Positions 1-8,462 of a stretch of DNA of 49,416 bases are shown piece by piece. The notes under the pieces are model-generated. The model was not told the DNA's origin and searched no databases. It saw nothing but the letters and a program-made list of their open reading frames with translations. This stretch comes from Desulfobulbaceae bacterium (GTDB lineage: Bacteria; Desulfobacterota; Desulfobulbia; Desulfobulbales; Desulfocapsaceae). Positions within the stretch are counted from its first letter, which is position 1. Each line of letters starts with the position of its first letter. The translations under genes and the position numbers were made by a program. The stretch is taken from the NCBI GenBank assembly GCA_019163335.1, contig JAFLKM010000099.1:1-49416 (forward strand), written 5' to 3'.

Positions 1-45
1 TGGTACACTTTTCAATTGCCGAAACTGGTACACTTTTACATTGCC
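1..45. repeat. Two direct repeats resembling IS21-family end repeats
   Basis: Two near-identical 20-base units occupy 1-20 and 26-45, separated by GAAAC. Both begin TGGTACACTTTT and end ATTGCC, differing at about two positions. Repeated subterminal units beginning with TG are typical of the ends of IS21-family elements. No istA/istB-like reading frame follows on the right, so this is either a solo end left by a decayed element or the edge of a structure that continues left of the window. The family assignment rests on recalled similarity only. Confidence 0.5.
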
Positions 46-169
46 ATTAACAACAGATGGTATCTGAAGATCGAACTATTTTTTTATCTTGAGAAAAGTT
101 AAACATTTTGTTATTAATATTAGGTTGAATTATATGCTTACGTTTCGTCTATGCGTTGATTTTATTTTT

Positions 170-198
170 TTGTACTAAGAATTATGAAATGATATAAA
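170..198 (+). promoter_or_regulatory. Sigma70-like promoter of the PxxKW gene
   Basis: A -35 box TTGTAC (170-175) and a -10 box TATAAA (193-198) are separated by 17 bases, in an AT-rich stretch just upstream of the gene starting at 222. An AAGGAG ribosome binding site lies at about 210-215. The call is by consensus match only. Confidence 0.5.
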
Positions 199-221
199 GT
201 TGTTGAAATAAGGAGAGTAAA

Positions 222-473
222 ATGCAAAAACAGGTTTCAAAAAGTTATAATGAAAGAAATTTTAAACAAGTAATTGAAAAATGTTCAGGGTGTGAACGAA
301 TAGTTGATGAAGATGGTGTTCAGTTCTGTAAGACTTTTATGCAGCCAGAAGCTAAGTGGAACCTTGGGATTTGTAATTTTGCAACTCATGCCAAGCCTGA
401 AATTACTGTAGTCACCATCCGTGTTAATCCTTTGAAAGCTGCCAAGCGAGCCTCCGCCAAAGGAAAGAAATAA
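222..473 (+). CDS. PxxKW family small cysteine-rich protein
   Basis: This 83-residue basic protein has four cysteines (C21, C24, C36, C51) and the motif PEAKW at residues 42-46. That matches the PxxKW cysteine-rich family, which I recall as largely confined to deltaproteobacterial lineages. The CxxC pair plus two more cysteines suggests a small zinc or iron-sulfur binding fold, but its function is unknown. There is no signal peptide or membrane segment, so it is probably cytoplasmic. The Lys/Arg-rich tail (about residues 70-83) could bind nucleic acid. The ATG is supported by AAGGAG about 7 bases upstream and by its own promoter. It is convergent with the complex I operon and shares the terminator at 491-530. 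Confidence 0.8.
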   Translation: MQKQVSKSYNERNFKQVIEKCSGCERIVDEDGVQFCKTFMQPEAKWNLGICNFATHAKPEITVVTIRVNPLKAAKRASAKGKK

Positions 474-490
474 TAATTCTCTTTCTAAAA

Positions 491-531
491 AAAAAAGCTC
501 TTGTTCATTTATGAACAAGAGCTTTTTTTTT
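491..531. terminator. Bidirectional intrinsic terminator between the PxxKW gene and nuoN
   Basis: A perfect 13-bp stem (496-508 with 511-523) has a two-base loop. It is flanked by an A-run on the left and a T-run of about ten on the right, so it can end transcription in both directions. It lies between two convergent transcription units. Confidence 0.9.
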
Positions 532-607
532 TGTCAATTTTAAAGATTGGCAAACAGTTCTCTCTCTAAAAATATTTTATCGACCTGTTTAGTGCACAAT
601 TGAATCG

Positions 608-2020
608 TTACTTAATGGATTGAACAGCTAATGTGGCAAAGTCAATAAACCTTTGAGGTATTACGCCCATGATTACAATAATAAATACTAATAATATTGA
701 TGTCGCATTGGTGAAAAAACCATTAGTAATTGAATTATTATTATCAGGGTCACTGCAAAAAGTAATCCGAACCACTGAGAGATAGTAAAAAATAGCAATT
801 GCTGTATTGATGGCAGCGAGAATAACCAAAAGGAGATAGCCCTGTTTGAGGGCTCCTGCTAGCAGCATAAATTTACCCATAAAGCCAACAAAAGGTGGTA
901 TTCCGGCAAGCGCAAAAAGAGCTACAGCCATCGTTACAGCTAATATTGGAGCACGTTTATGCAATCCACTTAAATCACTAATTTGTACGTTTTCACCGTT
1001 TTTGGAAATAGAACAGATAACTAGAAAGCAGGCTAAGTTCATTACGACATAGCCTATGATGTAGTAAATGGAATTAGCATAACCGCTGAGCTGAAACGTT
1101 AGGAGGCCCAAGAGAACAAAGCCAGCATGGGCAATGCCTGAGAACCCCAGCATACGTTTGATGTCAGTTTGAACAAGGGCCGATAGATTGCCATAAAACA
1201 TAGAGAGGACAGCGCATACCATTAATATAGTAACAATAGTTTGTCCTTCACCATTCACCATGCTAACAATCCTGATGAGTAAAGCCACAGCTGCAAGTTT
1301 AGGGACAGAGGCAATAAAAGCAGTGGTTTCATTGGAGGCTCCTTCGTAGACATCAGGCACCCAAAAATGAAATGGAAAGAGGGCCAGCTTGTAGAAAAAG
1401 CCTGCAAGTACCATCATGATAGCAATAATTGCAGCAGGTTGAGTGTACATCTGCGAAAGTTGTACCATTACCACGCTTAGTTGGGTGGATCCTGTTAAGC
1501 CAAACATATAGCTCATGCCAAAGAGCATGAATCCCGTAGCGGTAACACCGAAAAGTAGATATTTTATTCCTGCTTCCATTTGAAAACGATAATTTCCACT
1601 TTCGTCACGCATGGGTACCATAATGTAGACGGCAAATGAGGAGAGTTCCAGGGCTATGAAGATGGCTAGAAGTTCAACGCTCGAAACCAGCATCATGAGT
1701 CCGAGAACGCTGACGAACATGAAAAGATAATATTCGGGATGAACGGAATTTTTTATACTCTTTAGCTTTTGGCCAAGGATAAGTACGATAAGAAAGGATG
1801 TAGCAATTAAAGCTTTAAAAACTTGGGAATATAAATCAACCTTGTATGAATTAAAAAAAAGAACTCCCTTTTCATTAAAGCTTACAAGAGTTGCTGCAAA
1901 GACTGCTGATCCGAGACAAATCGCAATCGTTTTCATTTTGTTGGAGTCAGGTTTACCAAGACTGACCATGAAAATGATCAAACTCGCTCCAAGCAGTGTT
2001 AACTCAGGTAGAAATTGCAT
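608..2020 (-). CDS. nuoN: NADH-quinone oxidoreductase subunit N
   Basis: This 470-residue polytopic membrane protein has the length and about 14 membrane helices of NuoN, the innermost antiporter-like subunit of complex I. The family's ion-channel residues are visible: a Glu in the IALELSSFAVYIM segment (about residue 123) and a Lys in SVPKLAAVALLIR, preceded by FPFHFWVPDVYEGA. It is the last gene of the minus-strand operon, 33 bases after nuoM, and transcription should stop at the hairpin at 491-530. It contributes one ion-translocation half-channel pair in the membrane arm. The assignment is secure from motif order and position. Confidence 0.95.
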   Translation of the reverse strand: MQFLPELTLLGASLIIFMVSLGKPDSNKMKTIAICLGSAVFAATLVSFNEKGVLFFNSYKVDLYSQVFKALIATSFLIVLILGQKLKSIKNSVHPEYYLFMFVSVLGLMMLVSSVELLAIFIALELSSFAVYIMVPMRDESGNYRFQMEAGIKYLLFGVTATGFMLFGMSYMFGLTGSTQLSVVMVQLSQMYTQPAAIIAIMMVLAGFFYKLALFPFHFWVPDVYEGASNETTAFIASVPKLAAVALLIRIVSMVNGEGQTIVTILMVCAVLSMFYGNLSALVQTDIKRMLGFSGIAHAGFVLLGLLTFQLSGYANSIYYIIGYVVMNLACFLVICSISKNGENVQISDLSGLHKRAPILAVTMAVALFALAGIPPFVGFMGKFMLLAGALKQGYLLLVILAAINTAIAIFYYLSVVRITFCSDPDNNNSITNGFFTNATSILLVFIIVIMGVIPQRFIDFATLAVQSIK

Positions 2021-2053
2021 ATCTATTACCTTTAGTTATTGATAAGAATTCGA

Positions 2054-3580
2054 TTAATGAAAAATTAATTCTGCAGCAGCTACAGCTTGACCTTGATGTG
2101 CATGGAACTGATCAAGAAGATTGACTACACTGGTATGCATGAGGTTAATAAATGGCTGAGGACCCAGTCCAATCCAGAAAACAAAAAAGAGAAAGGGAGT
2201 CAAGGTTACTATCTCACGTGCATTCAAATCGGTTAGCCAAGACTGGTCAGGATTATCCGTCCCCCCCCAGACAATTTTTTGAAGCATTCGCAACATGTAG
2301 GCTGCAGCTAACACTGCCCCCGGGATTGCAGCTAAAGCTAAGGGGGTACTATATTTAAATGCCCCGGCTAGAATTAAAAATTCACCAACGAAGCTGTTTG
2401 TTCCAGGAAAACCGAAAGATGAAAGGGAGAAAAAAGTAAGAAAGGTAACATAGATCGGCATGTATTTGCCAACACCAGTGGCTGAACGAAGTTCTCGGCT
2501 GTGTGTTCTCTCATAAATCATTCCTACGCAAAGAAACAGGGCGCCAGTGGTAACGCCATGATTGATCATTTGGAGGATGGCACCTTCAACGCCCTCAACG
2601 TTCAGCACAAATATCCCAAGGGTAACAAAGCCCATGTGGCCTACTGAAGAATAGGCAATGAGTTTTTTCATGTCATGTTGAGCTAGTGCGGTAAATCCTC
2701 CGTAAATAATCCCGGCAATAGATAACCAGAGAACATATGGCATGAAAATGGTTGCGGCTTCGGGAGTAATGGGCAAGGCGAAGCGAAGAAATCCGTAGGT
2801 TCCCATTTTTAATAATACGGATGCCAGAATGACAGAACCAGCAGTGGGGGCTTCGACATGAGCTGCAGGTAGCCAGGTGTGAAACGGAAACATTGGAACT
2901 TTGATGGCAAAAGCGAGAAAAAAAGCTAGAAAAATATATACTTGGGCAGATATGGAGTAGCTTTTCCACATCATATCCGGAATAAAAAACGAGTAATTAT
3001 TTGTTTTATAAAGCCAAATAATTCCTACGAGTAGCATGATGGAGCCAGCCAGGGTGTAAAGAAAAAACTTGATTGAAGCATAAATTTTCCTTGGGCCACC
3101 CCATATACCGATGAGCAGGTACATTGGTATGAGCATGGCCTCCCAAAGGATATAAAATAAGACAAAATCAAGGGCTACAAAGACACCCAGCATTGATGTT
3201 TCCATGATCAGTAGGCAAATCATGAATGTTTGAACCCGTGTTTTAATATAACTCCATGACGCCAGCACACAAAGAGGCATGATCAGGGTAGTCAGCATCA
3301 CAAGCAGGATAGAGATTCCGTCGACTCCAATTACATATTGGATGTTAAGGGATTTGACCCAGCTGCTCTGTTGTACGAATTGGAATTTAGCAGAGTTCGT
3401 GTCAAAGTTAGTGAGGAGAGGAATCGATATGATTGCAGTAAGTGTCGTCACCCCTAGTGCCCAGTACCTGGCAAAGGATGCATTCTGCACAAAGAGTAAT
3501 AATAGTGCTCCTGCTAAGGGCAAGAAAATCAGAGTACTCAGAATGTAAGGATAATCTGAATTAAAGAGTAGTTGATCCAT
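2054..3580 (-). CDS. nuoM: NADH-quinone oxidoreductase subunit M
   Basis: This 508-residue protein is a typical NuoM antiporter-like subunit. The membrane Glu lies in LFYILWEAMLIPMYLLIG, the Lys in SVILASVLLKMGTYGFLR after FPFHTWLPAAHVEAPTAG, and a second conserved Lys/His region in AQHDMKKLIAYSSVGHMG. About 14 membrane helices are expected. It follows the 589-residue MrpD/NuoL-like gene by 26 bases and precedes nuoN. It forms a proton (or sodium) channel of complex I. The coding strand contains a run of eight G (plus-strand 2261-2268). The frame stays intact through it. Confidence 0.96.
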   Translation of the reverse strand: MDQLLFNSDYPYILSTLIFLPLAGALLLLFVQNASFARYWALGVTTLTAIISIPLLTNFDTNSAKFQFVQQSSWVKSLNIQYVIGVDGISILLVMLTTLIMPLCVLASWSYIKTRVQTFMICLLIMETSMLGVFVALDFVLFYILWEAMLIPMYLLIGIWGGPRKIYASIKFFLYTLAGSIMLLVGIIWLYKTNNYSFFIPDMMWKSYSISAQVYIFLAFFLAFAIKVPMFPFHTWLPAAHVEAPTAGSVILASVLLKMGTYGFLRFALPITPEAATIFMPYVLWLSIAGIIYGGFTALAQHDMKKLIAYSSVGHMGFVTLGIFVLNVEGVEGAILQMINHGVTTGALFLCVGMIYERTHSRELRSATGVGKYMPIYVTFLTFFSLSSFGFPGTNSFVGEFLILAGAFKYSTPLALAAIPGAVLAAAYMLRMLQKIVWGGTDNPDQSWLTDLNAREIVTLTPFLFFVFWIGLGPQPFINLMHTSVVNLLDQFHAHQGQAVAAAELIFH

Positions 3581-3606
3581 TCCTGGTGGTCCTCAAAATC
3601 AGGGGT

Positions 3607-5376
3607 TTATAGCCAGACGAAAGCTACAAGAATAACAGCTACAAAGGTAACCGTATAATATATTGTCTGCTGAATCTGACCGCGCTGGAGAACCAGGCTG
3701 ACACGTCGACCAATGGAACGAACACAATGGGCCGATCCATCAACAAGGCCATCAATTCCATTCCAGTCAAACCATGACAAGAAGCGAGCTAGAGCCATAA
3801 GCAGTACAAGACCAACGGCACGGTAAATGTGACTGATTGCCGAGTCGATTGGCGCGATAATTTTTTTCACAATCAAGAAAAAGAACTGCGCCCCGCGCCG
3901 CCAAATAATATCACAATCAACATTGATACCGCGCAATTCCGGAGGATAAATTCCAGTGACCATGAGAATCGTAAATGCCAACGCTGAAAAGAATAGCAGT
4001 TGTAACATCAATACAACATGGCTAGCTGTATATGGAACATAGGCCGCTGCTGCTTCAGGATAGGGTAGAATTGAATAAAGAGTCTGTGGAAATACCCCTA
4101 GAAAAATACACAAAAAAGCTGCAATACCCATTGCTATGAGCATATTGAGAGGGGCTTCTTTTGTTCTTATTCCAGAGTCATGAGCAAAAAAAGCAAAGTA
4201 AGGAATTTTTATCCCGGAATGATGAAAGACGCCAGCTGAGGCAAAGATTAAAATTAACCAGACAATGGCGAGATGTTGAGCTCCACAGGCTGAAATAATC
4301 ATCGCTTTACTGATGAAGCCACTTGTTAAAGGAAAACCGGATATTGATGCGGCTCCAATGATACAAAAAATAGTGGTGAGTGGCATTGACTTGTGCAACC
4401 CGCCAAGATCCGTACCGTTAATCTTGCCGGTCCGATATAATACCGCGCCCATACTCATAAATAAAAGAGCTTTGTATAGAATATGAGCAAATGCATGAGC
4501 TGCTGTGCCGTTAATCGAAAGTTCTGTACCTATGCCAACACCAACCATCATAAAGCCTACTTGATTGATGAGGCTGTAAGAAAGAACTTTACGAAGATCG
4601 TTTTCAATGACCGCATAAAAAATTGGAAAGGCAGCCATAATTGCTCCTAAAATAACCAGTTCAGGAGTGCCAGGGAATGATCTTGCAAGGACATAGACTG
4701 CTGTTTTCGTGGTGAAGGCACTGAGAACCACAGTACCGGTAACAGACGCTTCAGGGTAAGCATCAGGCAACCATGCATGGAAGAAAGGCCACGCACAATT
4801 GACCCCAAACCCGAGAAAGATGAGGGTATGAGCTAGGCCATGTAAACCCAGAAAACCAAATTCGATGGAACCTGTATTGTGATATTTTAGAACAATGCCG
4901 GCAAGAAGCAAAAGTCCGCCAGCTATATGAACCAATGCGTATCGGTAAGCAGCTTTCCTGGCAGAATCAGTATTTCTTGCAAGAATCAGGCAAGTAGAAC
5001 CGATGGTCATGACTTCCCAGAATATAAAAAGGCTCACAAGATCCCCGGCAAAGACAACACCAAGGGCTGCGCCTGCATACACAAAGGCTGCCCAGTACTC
5101 CATTGCGCGTTTTATATGCAAGGCATATATGACGGTGAGAAAGGTGATAATGTGAAAAATATATCCCCACACTTTACTCAGTCGATCTATATGGCCAAAA
5201 ATTAAATCAAACTGGAGAAAAGGAACAACCCAGTAGGTGCCCTCAGGCATCGTCATTACATTGAAAAAACCGACTACTGGCAAGAGCAGCATAAAGGCAG
5301 CTCTTAGGCGAGTGGGAAGCAGAGGGATGCAGAATGCTCCACCAATAAAGAGTAGAGCGGGTGGGAAATTACTCAT
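3607..5376 (-). CDS. MrpD/NuoL-like antiporter subunit of complex I (589 aa)
   Basis: A polytopic antiporter-like subunit of the ND2/4/5 (Proton_antipo_M) family. The membrane Glu lies in LFIFWEVMTIGSTCLI and the Lys in SAFTTKTAVYVLAR after FFHAWLPDAYPEAS. Residues from about 465 add a hydrophilic stretch (ELRGINVDCDIIWRRGAQ), a long amphipathic segment around VDGSAHCVRSIGRR and a final membrane helix. That tail resembles the C-terminal lateral helix plus anchor of NuoL, so this is the best candidate for the distal subunit holding the membrane arm together. Such proteins are often annotated as Na+/H+ antiporter subunit D. The start overlaps the end of the 79-residue gene upstream by 8 bases, suggesting coupled translation. 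The family is certain. Equivalence to NuoL is inferred. Confidence 0.85.
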   Translation of the reverse strand: MSNFPPALLFIGGAFCIPLLPTRLRAAFMLLLPVVGFFNVMTMPEGTYWVVPFLQFDLIFGHIDRLSKVWGYIFHIITFLTVIYALHIKRAMEYWAAFVYAGAALGVVFAGDLVSLFIFWEVMTIGSTCLILARNTDSARKAAYRYALVHIAGGLLLLAGIVLKYHNTGSIEFGFLGLHGLAHTLIFLGFGVNCAWPFFHAWLPDAYPEASVTGTVVLSAFTTKTAVYVLARSFPGTPELVILGAIMAAFPIFYAVIENDLRKVLSYSLINQVGFMMVGVGIGTELSINGTAAHAFAHILYKALLFMSMGAVLYRTGKINGTDLGGLHKSMPLTTIFCIIGAASISGFPLTSGFISKAMIISACGAQHLAIVWLILIFASAGVFHHSGIKIPYFAFFAHDSGIRTKEAPLNMLIAMGIAAFLCIFLGVFPQTLYSILPYPEAAAAYVPYTASHVVLMLQLLFFSALAFTILMVTGIYPPELRGINVDCDIIWRRGAQFFFLIVKKIIAPIDSAISHIYRAVGLVLLMALARFLSWFDWNGIDGLVDGSAHCVRSIGRRVSLVLQRGQIQQTIYYTVTFVAVILVAFVWL

Positions 5377-5608
5377 AATAATTCTCCTCTCTTTTGAGTA
5401 AGGGCCTCAGAATGTATTTAGCTCCGAGGACTAATCCAACACAGCCGACAAATCCAAAAATGGAAAAGAAGCCAAACCAGTTCTCCCATGGAAAATCAGC
5501 GTGATGATGAATCTTCCCGTCAGCAAGAAAAAGGAGGAAGCATATTGAGTATAAAGTAATACGAATGCATTTTATGTTTCTCGGTTTCTCAAAGAATGAT
5601 TTTTCCAT
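5369..5608 (-). CDS. Small two-helix membrane protein within the complex I operon
   Basis: This 79-residue protein has two predicted membrane helices (about residues 14-30 and 44-66), a short loop with HHH and WENW, and a charged C-terminus. I do not recognise a family. It lies between the two MrpD/NuoL-like genes, 27 bases after the first and overlapping the second by 8 bases, so it is almost surely co-translated with them. By position it could be an accessory subunit or assembly factor for the extra antiporter module. Mrp antiporters also include small membrane subunits, but no specific similarity to MrpC, MrpF or MrpG is evident. Its function is unknown. Confidence 0.75.
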   Translation of the reverse strand: MEKSFFEKPRNIKCIRITLYSICFLLFLADGKIHHHADFPWENWFGFFSIFGFVGCVGLVLGAKYILRPLLKREENYYE

Positions 5609-5635
5609 TAATTACACCTAATCTTTCTGTATTCT

Positions 5636-7114
5636 TTATGGCAGCATTGCCTGTGCCAAACTGATAAACAAGGAGGGATTGAAGAATAAATACATAGTAA
5701 GACTTGCAGTGAGCATAATAGGAATGACCATTGCCCATGGTGCTTCTGCTCTTTCACACGTTTCTCCTGCGGGCAATTTTTTGAAAAAGGCAGCATAAAT
5801 AGGTGGAATAAAATATCCGGCGTTCAGAATAGTACTAAAGAGTAAAAAGCCTACTATGAGCATTTGGTTAGCATCTAGGGCACCTTGTAAGAGGTACCAT
5901 TTAGAGATAAATCCGGCAAACAGAGGCATCCCAATCATGCTGAAAGCGCCAATGGTAAAGGCGCCCATGGTAAAGGGCATTTTTTTAGCGAGCCCATCCA
6001 ATTGACTGATATCAGTTTTGTGACTGGCTATAAAAATAGCACCAGCACACCAGAATAATGTGATTTTAGCGAAGGCGTGATTAGCAATGTGAATGACGCC
6101 ACCAGTTATGCCATTATTGCTCAGCAGAAATACACCCACCAAAATATAAGAGAGTTGACTTATTGTTGAGTAGGCTAGTCGTTCTTTAAGATTATCTTTG
6201 GTTAAGGCAATGATTGAGGCAAGCGTTATCGTTGTTATAACGATGGATACCCCTACAACATCAAGATGGAATTTGTGAAGCATATCTGTACCAAACACAT
6301 AAAGCATCACCCGGCTTGTGCAAAATACACCAACTTTAACCACTGCTACTGCATGAAGCAGAGCCGATACAGGGGTCGGAGCGACCATGGCGCCTGGAAG
6401 CCAATGGTGAAAGGGCATAACTCCATTTTTGGCCAAGCCGAAGAGGCAAAAGAGAAAAAGAAGCAAGACAAGGTTTTTATCAATATTGGCCGGCAAAATG
6501 CCACTGCTAGTGTTGTTTGCGAAGTCTAAATTCCCTACCAACACAAAGATTAGAATCATCGCTGGCAAAAAAAGTAATTTTGCAGTTGTCGTTAAATAGA
6601 TGATATATTTTCGAGCACCACTGTATCCTTTTTCGTCTTGATTATGAGCAACAAGGGGATAGGTACAAATTGAAACAATTTCGTAAAACAGATACATGGT
6701 AAAAATGTTGTCGGAGAACGCAACCCCGATGGCTCCAAAGATGGCCAAAGCAAAGCATGCATTAAAGCGCGTTTGGGCGTGCTCATTGTGGGCTCTCATG
6801 TAGCCCATGGAGTAAAAGACAGCGATGGTCCAGAGGGAGGATGCCACCAGAGCAAAAATCATTGACATCGCATCAGCCCGGAGGGTGACAGATAAACCGG
6901 GCAGGATGTCGAACATTTGAAAGACCAAGGTCTTCCCTGAGAGTACTGTCGGAAGCATAGATGCGACCAGTAAAAACAGGACGATAGAGGTCACCGAGGA
7001 GACCCCTTCCCGGAAATTTTCATCTTTCCCGTAGAGCAGGACACCGATAGTGCCCATGAGAGGGACGAGAAGGGTGATAAGGAGTTTAGCGGAACTGATC
7101 GTTGTTGTATCCAT
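5636..7114 (-). CDS. MrpD-like antiporter subunit of complex I (492 aa)
   Basis: An antiporter-like membrane subunit of the Proton_antipo_M family, about 14 helices, with the channel Glu in MYLFYEIVSICTYPLVAH and the Lys in LLHAVAVVKVGVFCTSR after FHHWLPGAMVAPTPVSA. The second-half signature LKERLAYSTISQLSYILVG is also present. It occupies the position of nuoL, directly after nuoK (17 bases), but at 492 residues it is shorter than usual NuoL (about 610) and lacks the C-terminal lateral helix. It is therefore closer to MrpD or NuoM. With the 589-residue subunit, NuoM and NuoN, it brings the antiporter-like count to four. Confidence 0.87.
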   Translation of the reverse strand: MDTTTISSAKLLITLLVPLMGTIGVLLYGKDENFREGVSSVTSIVLFLLVASMLPTVLSGKTLVFQMFDILPGLSVTLRADAMSMIFALVASSLWTIAVFYSMGYMRAHNEHAQTRFNACFALAIFGAIGVAFSDNIFTMYLFYEIVSICTYPLVAHNQDEKGYSGARKYIIYLTTTAKLLFLPAMILIFVLVGNLDFANNTSSGILPANIDKNLVLLLFLFCLFGLAKNGVMPFHHWLPGAMVAPTPVSALLHAVAVVKVGVFCTSRVMLYVFGTDMLHKFHLDVVGVSIVITTITLASIIALTKDNLKERLAYSTISQLSYILVGVFLLSNNGITGGVIHIANHAFAKITLFWCAGAIFIASHKTDISQLDGLAKKMPFTMGAFTIGAFSMIGMPLFAGFISKWYLLQGALDANQMLIVGFLLFSTILNAGYFIPPIYAAFFKKLPAGETCERAEAPWAMVIPIMLTASLTMYLFFNPSLFISLAQAMLP

Positions 7115-7131
7115 GACAGATATTCCTTTTC

Positions 7132-7458
7132 CTATCCTTGAAGTTCGACCAGATCTTCAGTGTCGATTGATTTGTAGTTGCGATACACAGCGAGAACAAT
7201 GCTCAGTCCAATGGCTGCCTCAGCGGCTGCAATAGCCATGATGAAAAGGGTAAATATCTGTCCTACTGTGGGGTCCGGGGCAGTAAACCGGTTAAAAGCC
7301 ATAAAATTAATGGAGGCCGCCGCCAGGATCAACTCTGCGGAAATCAGCATCCCGATGAGTGTTCGCCTGGTTACGAGGCCATACACACCCATGCCGAATA
7401 ACAACGCTGCCAGATATAAAAAGGTGTTGAGATTATTGTACAGAGCAAGAATGGACAT
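7132..7458 (-). CDS. nuoK: NADH-quinone oxidoreductase subunit K
   Basis: This 108-residue protein has three membrane helices. Both conserved intramembrane glutamates of NuoK are present: Glu in LISAELILAA (about residue 42) and Glu in AAAEAAIGLSIVL (about residue 79). The start overlaps the stop of nuoJ by one base, typical of coupled translation. NuoK forms part of the E-channel linking quinone reduction to ion pumping. The charged tail (SIDTEDLVELQG) is unremarkable. Confidence 0.96.
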   Translation of the reverse strand: MSILALYNNLNTFLYLAALLFGMGVYGLVTRRTLIGMLISAELILAAASINFMAFNRFTAPDPTVGQIFTLFIMAIAAAEAAIGLSIVLAVYRNYKSIDTEDLVELQG

Positions 7459-8006
7459 TATTTGCTTCTCCCGGCGCGGGCCAGCACCAGCGCTCCAATG
7501 ATGGCGATTAGAAGGACAATGGAAATGAGCTCAAACACCATTGAGTATTGAGTCAGAAGTTGGATGCCAATTTCTTTAGTTGTTCCCTTGTTTACCTTGG
7601 GAAGGATTGGGAATTGGGTCCTCAAGGCCATAACGATCAAACCGAAGGTGATGATACCAGCAGTAATGAAGCCTAATGGACCGGAAAGAGGTCCGGCAGG
7701 GCCATTTTTTTTACTCTCTTCAGGTGCGGCTAGCATGATGGCAAAGGCGATGGTAATGCATACAGCCCCTACGTAGATCAACATTTGCATCATTGCCACA
7801 AAGGGGGAATTGAGGAAGTAATACAGGGCCGCCACACCGACAAAGCAGACCATCAACCCAGCGACCGCTCGTACCAGTCTTTCAGCACAGCAGGCGATGA
7901 TTCCGCCTATGAGAGTTGCTGCCATAATGATGAGAAATATCAGACCGGTAAGGCCATCGGCGGTGAACAGTCCTGGAGCCTCTGTTATGGCCATGGAAGG
8001 GTTCAT
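7458..8006 (-). CDS. nuoJ: NADH-quinone oxidoreductase subunit J
   Basis: This 182-residue protein has five membrane helices. The diagnostic segment MMQMLIYVGAVCITIAFAIML corresponds to the third helix with its pi-bulge region. The stop overlaps nuoK by one base and the start overlaps the end of nuoI by four bases, so H-I-J-K are tightly coupled. It is part of the membrane arm of complex I next to the quinone site. Confidence 0.95.
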   Translation of the reverse strand: MNPSMAITEAPGLFTADGLTGLIFLIIMAATLIGGIIACCAERLVRAVAGLMVCFVGVAALYYFLNSPFVAMMQMLIYVGAVCITIAFAIMLAAPEESKKNGPAGPLSGPLGFITAGIITFGLIVMALRTQFPILPKVNKGTTKEIGIQLLTQYSMVFELISIVLLIAIIGALVLARAGRSK

Positions 8007-8461
8007 ACGTTTCTCTCCTCCAAGCGCTTAAGAAGATTAAAGTGAAAATCTTCCTTATTAGATGATGCAAGATTATATTCTTTAGAAAATTCAATGGCTC
8101 CAAAATTGCAATTTTCAACACACTGGCCACACAGGGAGCATTTGGTGAAATCCAGATCGTATTTGCTTAAAACCTTTTTCTTTTTCACTTTGCCGTCAAC
8201 TTCAGTTTCAACCGAGATTGAGTTCAGGGAGATACAACCGGAAGGACAGGCCCGTTCACACATCCCGCAGGCAACACATTTTGGCTTCCCTTCCTCATCT
8301 GCGATAAGCTCGATGTGTCCCCGAAATCTATCAGACATCTTGATGGTCTGATACGGATATTGGACAGTCACGACTGGTTTGAAAAATTCGCGAAAGGTGA
8401 TACCCATGCCAATCAGCAGACTTTTACTGCCATTGAATATATCGCTGAAATAACCACCCAT
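8003..8461 (-). CDS. nuoI: NADH-quinone oxidoreductase subunit I (two [4Fe-4S] clusters)
   Basis: This 152-residue ferredoxin-like subunit has two complete cluster motifs: CVACGMCERACPSGC and CSLCGQCVENCNFGAI. These bind clusters N6a and N6b, which relay electrons towards NuoB. The N-terminus (about residues 1-35) carries the amphipathic helix that contacts the membrane arm. Because no NuoE/F/G is encoded here, NuoI is a plausible entry point for electrons from ferredoxin, as proposed for other complexes without the NADH module. That last point is inference. The gene starts one base after the nuoH stop codon. Confidence 0.96.
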   Translation of the reverse strand: MGGYFSDIFNGSKSLLIGMGITFREFFKPVVTVQYPYQTIKMSDRFRGHIELIADEEGKPKCVACGMCERACPSGCISLNSISVETEVDGKVKKKKVLSKYDLDFTKCSLCGQCVENCNFGAIEFSKEYNLASSNKEDFHFNLLKRLEERNV

Positions 8462-8462
8462 G

